64,000 nt of DNA from Enoplolaimus lenunculus (lineage: Eukaryota; Nematoda; Enoplea; Enoplida; Thoracostomopsidae): contig JASANG010000621.1 of NCBI GenBank assembly GCA_030248215.1, forward strand, positions 1 to 64,000. Direction: 5' to 3'. This document shows positions 58,552 to 64,000 of the stretch, one piece after another; position 1 is the stretch's first letter; every line of letters begins with the position of its first letter. The notes beneath the pieces are model-generated. The model was given only the letters and a program-made list of their open reading frames with translations. It did not search any database and was not told the origin of the DNA. The translations under genes and the position numbers were made by a program.

Positions 58552-58995
58552 CTGTAGTGACCCGAACAAGAGCGGGGGTACTGATATTTATTTGGCCTCA
58601 CCAGAGGGTACCCCCCTTGTTATTCGGCTACGGACTGTTATTTATTTTTAACCCGCGCTCCGCCGCCCGTCGTTACTGATATATATCCGGTACTGCAATT
58701 TTCCGTTGAATTAAACATTGGTCTTGTGTCAGCGGCTTGAGCGATAATACAAGGTTATACTTAGGAATGTACTTTCAAAATTTAAGTACGCTTTAAGGTT
58801 TCGAAATCAAATTATTTGGTCCTGGAGTCATTTATGCGCTACAATTAGGGTTAATTGACATTTATGGACTCTAATTAGGGTTTAGGGACTCTATCCGCTC
58901 ACGGACTTTTATTTGGGATACGGACTCCTATTGATTGACTCCTATTGATTCGGACCCAAAATGTGGACCCTTCCCTCTTATTCGGATCAATACAG
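58552..58995 (+). mobile_element. MITE family M, full copy
   Basis: Inverted ends CTGTAGTGACCCGAACAAG and ...CTTATTCGGATCAATACAG, TA on the right side. About 444 bp with all interior landmarks of 47357-47800, in the opposite orientation. Confidence 0.85.
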
Positions 58996-59157
58996 TATAC
59001 GACTTTAGTTTTAGTGCTCCATATAATATAGTTTAACAAATATAACTTCAAATTTAGTAGGAATAGTTACTGTCACAATTTTTAAATGCTCTAATACATT
59101 ACTGTACCACAATTTATAAGTGATCTAATACATTGCTGTACACCTTTATTTATCTAT

Positions 59158-59436
59158 TTATGCGTGAAAAATGATACACAAACCAAAATTTGATAAAACA
59201 CCCGGCCCATGTATACTTGACTTCCGTCCGAAAATCCCACCGTTCCACCTAAAAAATTGATAACTCTTGTTTGTGGTGAGGTTTTGGGATTTTGTGATTT
59301 CAGAATTCATTGGAAGCAATTCCTTTGGCTTAGTCTTAGGCTTTTGGTTCAGGATTAGGCAATTCTTTGGCTCAAGATTAGGTCTAAGAATAGGCAAGGC
59401 TCCGTCTTAGGCTTAGGATTAAGCAAGGTTACGTCT
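59158..59436 (-). repeat. Degenerate TTAGGC-like stretch
   Basis: From ~59325 to 59430, units such as CTTAGTCTTAGGCTTTTGG and CGTCTTAGGCTTAGG. The preceding part is unassigned. Confidence 0.5.
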
Positions 59437-60042
59437 TGTTGTACAGATGTCACAGCAGCCAGCGCCTCTAAATCTTAGTAGATTTAGGCTTTCGGCAGCT
59501 GGAATCACATTTCTATGAAAATGTGTGAGCTCTCGGGCTGCCCAGAAATTCTGAGAATAATATCTCGGCGGAAAGACCCCGTGCAAGCTTGTGTCGGTAG
59601 ACACAGCTTTGATTCGGAAGGCTCTGAGCCAAAATACGCAGCCCTTGAAGTTTCGGTGTCCCGGAGAGTTGCTACGGGCATGTGTGCACAGGTTGGACAA
59701 TTGCTGAAAATCGAAATGTTCAGCAGACTTTTCAGATCTGTCCGGTTGGAGCTGTAAGTGCTCTCGCGGCCCGGAAAGTATGAAAACAGTTCTGAGTAGG
59801 TGATATTGTGTTGATTTGAAACTAATTTCAGTGTTTTTGGGTCAAAAATAGTAGTTTTGGATAACTTGAATTTCGCGAAATATCATTTTCATCTGAATTT
59901 TACCAAATTCAGATATTTTGGCTGTAAAAGTGTGTAATAGGTTTGTAAATGTGCTGAATTCGATAGAATGCGTCTAAAAACGCTAAGTTCTACCTAAATT
60001 TTCGTTTTCTGCGTATGTGAAAACCTATAGAAATTTCGATTA
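59437..60042 (+). repeat. Dispersed repeat D, copy 2 (~600 bp)
   Basis: Collinear with 9484-10085. The sequence continues uninterrupted past the point where the first copy is entered by a MITE. Confidence 0.75.
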
Positions 60043-60470
60043 CCACCGAAATTTATTATAACTATTAGCTAGCTATTGAATATATCACTTGTACAGGCTT
60101 GTTTCGCGAGTAATGGAATGGCGTGTTTATGCATACGTGTAACGGCAGTTTTGTTTTGAATTTTCCTAATACGTGTGTTAATTTTGAATTTAATAAGATT
60201 ACGTGGTTTTCTTTGATTATTGAAAACACTTTTGTAGGAGTTTAGGATAAACCGAAACCGGTTATGCAAATAGGGTCGTAATCTGTATAGTTTATCCTTC
60301 TCCCTGTTTTTACCGTAGTCCGCGGCTCACTTGGTAGAATTCTGACCAGTGCTTAGATTTCCTTTATTTGGGTCGCTTTCGCGGGTTTTCATTACGTTGG
60401 GTAGTTTAGTGATTTTTCTTTGTTTTCTTACAAACAGTTTTGCAAAGCGACTTTGAGTTTGAGTAGCAGA
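60043..60470. other. Unassigned stretch upstream of the two-exon unit
   Basis: No gene could be supported. It may hold the 5' end of the next unit. Confidence 0.3.
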
Positions 60471-60986
60471 ATGCAGAATTTTCGGGGTGTGAATAACTCC
60501 CAGCGGCAGCAGCGGAGTTGGACCTGGGCGACCGGCGTCAACTGGTGTGGTTGGTCAGCGGCGGACTCACCTTTCTGGGCGGGATTGTCACAAACCAATC
60601 AACGGATTCGGCCGTTACCACGGCCCGAATCGGTCATCCCCGAATTACTGGTAAGAGTTATTTATTTACTGGCTTACACCATGGTCCTTGCTTTACACCG
60701 GTGTTTAACTGCCCTCGAGATTATCGAGAAAGTCAAAGCGGGCTTGTAAATTTTTGTATTGTTTGTTTTTAGCCGTGGAGTAGAATTATAACTAGTGTCA
60801 CTTATAGGCAACTAACTTTACTCGGTTGAAATGGCAAGGAGTACACCATCATCCCCGTTAAATCCCGAAGCTGATGAGTTTCAACCTTCCACCTCTGGGG
60901 TTCGGTGGGCGGTAGCTCACTTAACGCCAGAGGTTGAAGCCGAGCTCGAAGCTCTACAAAAGCGTAACGCCGAGGAGGATGCGTTG
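60471..60986 (+). CDS. Unidentified two-exon coding unit, copy 2
   Basis: Segment A (60471-60650, 60 codons) holds WTWATGVNWCGW and ends PESVIPELL at a GTAAGA donor. Segment B (60831-60986, 52 codons) reads MARSTPSSPLNPEADEFQPS onwards, is acidic and helical near its end (EVEAELEALQKRNAEEDAL), and stops at a GTAAGG donor. Both segments end in phase 0, as in the minus-strand copy at 41354-41974. The protein is diverged between copies while the tryptophan-rich core is kept, as expected of a translated sequence. Downstream exons were not identified. No known family recognised. Confidence 0.4.
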
Positions 60987-61984
60987 GTAAGGTTTATTCG
61001 GTTTCTTTAATTCGGGTGTACTTGTTGCCAGAATTTAGGTGTTCGTTTTCTTAACCCAGTGTTACGTGTAGTTTTTGCTAATAAACTAATAGGTTGAGTT
61101 TATGCACATAGTATTTACTTCATACACACACGTTTAATTATTCAATTTGATTTCGGGTCCGGGACTACCGCCCCGTGTCTTTGTATCTATCGTCCTTGAG
61201 TTAACCCGCATTTTTCTCGTATCTCTGAGTGCTCACGCTGGTCACAAATGCGCTGAGCCTGGGTTGATCTGAATTACCTGAGTTCTTAAATGTTGTAATT
61301 CAGGTGCTAGCCGAATTCGTGCACCTGAAGCGTTTTACCGGCCAATAGTCGAGTTTTAGCCAAGTTGAGTTTTCCGCGGAATTTTATATCAGCAGTTGGC
61401 CACTGTTATTTTTGATTTCGAGTAGAATTTAGGGAATGTGATTGGAATCGGTTATTCGTAAATTTGCGTCGCGTATAGAATTTGGATATCAGTGTCGCGA
61501 TGATAACTTTTGCGTGAAACTTAATTAGTTGGAAATTTGCGGCGCTCATAAATCGCCGTTATTCGCGCCGCCCTGATTTTTATCCGACTGTCACCCGGTA
61601 GAGTGACAGCGTGTACTTTCTAGTCAGATTCGCTGGCGGGATCTTACAGTGAACTTGTGTCGATTTGCCCGCATTTTTCCGTGATTTGCAACTTGAGGAA
61701 GCGCTTAAGCCTAGGGTGCTCGGCTGGACTCTTCCTCTTCAGTGGATTGCTTTTGGGCTAAGTGATGTTGCTGTCCTGAAACATGGGTGCATTTCGACTC
61801 AACTACACTGGAGTGAAAGCTATTTTAGCGGATCCTCGTGATTCCCTGTGTTGGTGACTTTGGAACGAACCTACCCCAGTCATGGGCCTAGCATAGCGCA
61901 ACGCATTCGATCATTTTCTATCCATAAGCAGAAAGTTGCCGAGGGTAGGCGGCGCCTCTTTTTACTTTCTGACTTATACTTGTG
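60987..61984. other. Region behind the two-exon unit
   Basis: No further exon could be supported. ~61865-61955 (GAACCTACCCCAG ... GAGGGTAGGCGGC) is related to the minus-strand block at ~40890-40970, at a similar place behind the other copy. Confidence 0.35.
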
Positions 61985-62895
61985 CTTAGGTTTAGTATTA
62001 CGAGTTTAGGCGTAGGATCTGGCGCAAAGCGTAGATATATGAACTTTAGAGTGACCTTGCCTTAGGCTTCGGTTTCCATTTAGACTACGGCTTAGGCTTA
62101 AGCTTTTGTTTAGGTTTAGGCTGTAAGCCTAGGCTTAAACTGAGGCTTTAAATATAGGCTTTGGTGAAACATAGATTAAATCTTAAATGGCCCTAGGCTA
62201 AATCTTATACTTTAAAAATAGTGTCTAATTGACTCTCCGAAATAAACTTTTCCGGACTACACAAACTGAGTCAAATTAGCCTCCGCCAGAGTCAAATTCG
62301 ACTTAACAGAATCGCTCAGTGAGTCGAATTTGACTCACTTTGTGTAGTCCCGAAAAGCATATTTCTGAGAGAGCCAATTTGACTCACCATTTTTTGCAAT
62401 ATAGGCTTAGGCTTGGGATTTAGTAGTAGGTTTATGTTTTGGCAAGCATAGACTAGACCGTAAATGGCATAGGCTTAGGCTTTAGGATGGGCTTTGGTTT
62501 AAACAAAGATTGCGTTCTAAACGACTCTTGGATTAAATCTTAGGCTTCGGATTCGGCTTAGATTTAAGCTTAAGTTTCAGGATTCCATCTTCGACCATAT
62601 CCTGAAATCCCAAAATCGCAGTAGGTACGTTTAGGCTTAGGCCTTAGTAATAGGCTTTGGTTTAAACATAGTCTATATCTTAAATGACCCATGGGCTAAA
62701 CTTAGACTTAGTCTTAGGCTTATTCTTAGGTTTGGGCCTCAGTATCGGTTAGTCGTAGATTATACCGTAAATGGCATAGGCTTAAAAGCGTATGTTTTAG
62801 GAATGGGGTTTGGTTTATACAAAATTAGATCCTAAATGTCCTTTTGGCTAAATCTTAGGCTTAAACTTGAGCTTAGTTTAGACTTAGGCTTTATG
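61985..62895 (+). repeat. Large degenerate TTAGGC array
   Basis: ~900 bp rich in TTAGGCTTAGG and variants such as TTTAGGCTTTGG, interrupted by foldback MITE F (62215-62405). Looks like old interstitial telomere-type sequence. Confidence 0.7.
62215..62405 (+). mobile_element. Foldback MITE family F, copy 2
   Basis: Shares TTGACTCT.CCGAAATA, GGACTACACAAACTGAGTC and GACTCACCAT.TTTTGCA with 51481-51694. Confidence 0.75.
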
Positions 62896-63120
62896 AGCAG
62901 CCCACCTTCGACAATATCCCGAATTCCCACGTTCGACAATATCCCGCAATCCCAAAATCCTACCGTCGGCCAAATCCCGAACTACCAATAACCTACTTTC
63001 GACCGCATCTCGAAATACCAACATCCCAAAATCCCACTTTCCACCATATCCCGAACTCCGAAAATCCCACGTTCGACCATATCTCAAAATTCCACCTTCT
63101 TGTGATGGGATGGTGGGATT
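62896..63120 (-). repeat. Short degenerate repeat of ATCCC/TTCGAC units
   Basis: Repeated CCACGTTCGAC.ATATC and CCCAAAATCCCAC pieces. The Arg/Gly-rich minus-strand ORF is a product of this repeat. Confidence 0.6.
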
Positions 63121-64000
63121 TTGGGACGGCAGTGAGGTTTACATAGGCCAAACACTCAAACCGCATTTGCGTATTAACTATAACACGGCCATTCGTAGAA
63201 GTGTACGTCAGCAGACGTTTTACTTATATTGTCCGCTAAAAATTTTATCGAAATCCAAAAAAATAAAAAAGACCACAGAGAACATGCAGTTTGCCACGGA
63301 AAGGCGATAATTTTAGTCCTCACCGTGGGGTAACTTCCGCATTCGAAGTTTATTTTCATTAACTAAATTTTTGTGCAAAATCCGTTTTATAATGAAAATT
63401 TGTGCCGTTTAGAATTTTCAACAGAATGTTATATACGGCAACGCTTTTACAAAATTACTTACATAGTAAACCTGACTTTTAGCAGGTAATCAAAGTTGAG
63501 AACAGTAGTTACCTGGGCGGCGAATAATTGTCAAATCTCAAAAAGATATAAGTACAAAACAGCACCAAATCGGACAAACTTTACACTTTACGCAATGGAT
63601 AACGAAAAATGAGACAATATATACAGAAATAAAAATATAAAGCACCGCATTTTGTACATATAAATGATATAACTGGCCATCAGAATAAGTCATAAGGGAA
63701 GAGCTAAAATTTGTTGCCATACATGAAAATCGGTTCTCGTTTCCTGTTATGCCATCGCCAGAAATTCTGGTATTCATGCTCATAGATTTTATGCAATTGC
63801 TAATATGGTCCACTTCTTTGATACTTAGGTTCTGCATATAAACAACTAACAAAATCAACATCCGACTTGTAAAAAGTTTAAATTTTCGCGAAATTTCAAG
63901 AAACAAAAGGAATATCATCAGTTATTTAATATCCGTTTTCCGTTTCCGCTATTTTGACCGATATCCGCTTGCGTACTTTTTACAATTCGTTTATACCATG
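63121..64000. other. Unassigned end of window
   Basis: No gene is firmly supported. A minus-strand ORF at 63538-63918 (126 codons) has a soluble-looking middle (SGDGITGNENRFSCM) that could be a single exon of a larger gene, but there is no domain and no clear splice pair. Confidence 0.3.

Noticed and set aside
58210-58651. Leu/Ser- and Leu/Arg-rich ORFs on both strands
   Set aside because: Derived from the TTAGGC minisatellite and MITE M.

Overview
This is eukaryotic DNA, most likely from a repeat-rich nematode. Degenerate TTAGGC arrays (the nematode telomere unit) are scattered through it, many introns end in TTTTCAG-like acceptors, and one gene encodes a TIL/Kunitz cysteine-rich protein. 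Species cannot be told from the sequence. There is no bacterial-style gene organisation.

Layout. 1-9.4 kb is almost gene-free: two arrays of a ~325-bp satellite, an array of 18-bp palindromes, a tRNA-like SINE piece, a Harbinger-like MITE, and a 2.7-kb satellite full of exact E2F-type sites (TTTGGCGGGAAA). 9.5-10.6 kb is an older dispersed repeat entered by a second MITE copy, which was in turn entered by a 17.7-kb LTR element (10579-28323, minus strand). That element has ~2-kb LTRs, a tRNA-Gln primer site, a 2387-residue uninterrupted polyprotein in which an envelope-like segment lies between gag and the protease, and two extra genes behind pol: a UPF1-like superfamily 1 helicase and a NADAR-domain protein. 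At least fourteen small hairpins, thirteen of them with a GNAA loop and with compensating stem changes, sit in its non-coding parts.

29.5-36.4 kb is a host gene in seven exons for a type I membrane nucleotide pyrophosphatase/phosphodiesterase (ENPP family, 569 aa as modelled). Its introns hold a complete 514-bp TRIM (miniature LTR element) whose LTRs carry a tRNA-like Pol III promoter, a MITE, and arrays of a ~170-bp repeat. 36.5-48.5 kb is repeats and unassigned DNA: a 935-bp foldback element, a tandem triplet of tRNA-like units, a TA-flanked MITE and a hAT MITE with an 8-bp target duplication. It also holds one copy of an unidentified two-exon coding unit.

48.6-55.4 kb is a second host gene in eight exons (668 aa as modelled): an N-terminal membrane anchor, cysteine-rich modules, two TIL domains and a C-terminal Kunitz-like domain, with phase-1 introns throughout after the first. 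55.4-64 kb is MITE fragments, a 424-bp poly-C tract, telomere-like degenerate repeats and the second copy of the unidentified two-exon unit. The two host genes have no evident functional link; the rest is the work of mobile elements.
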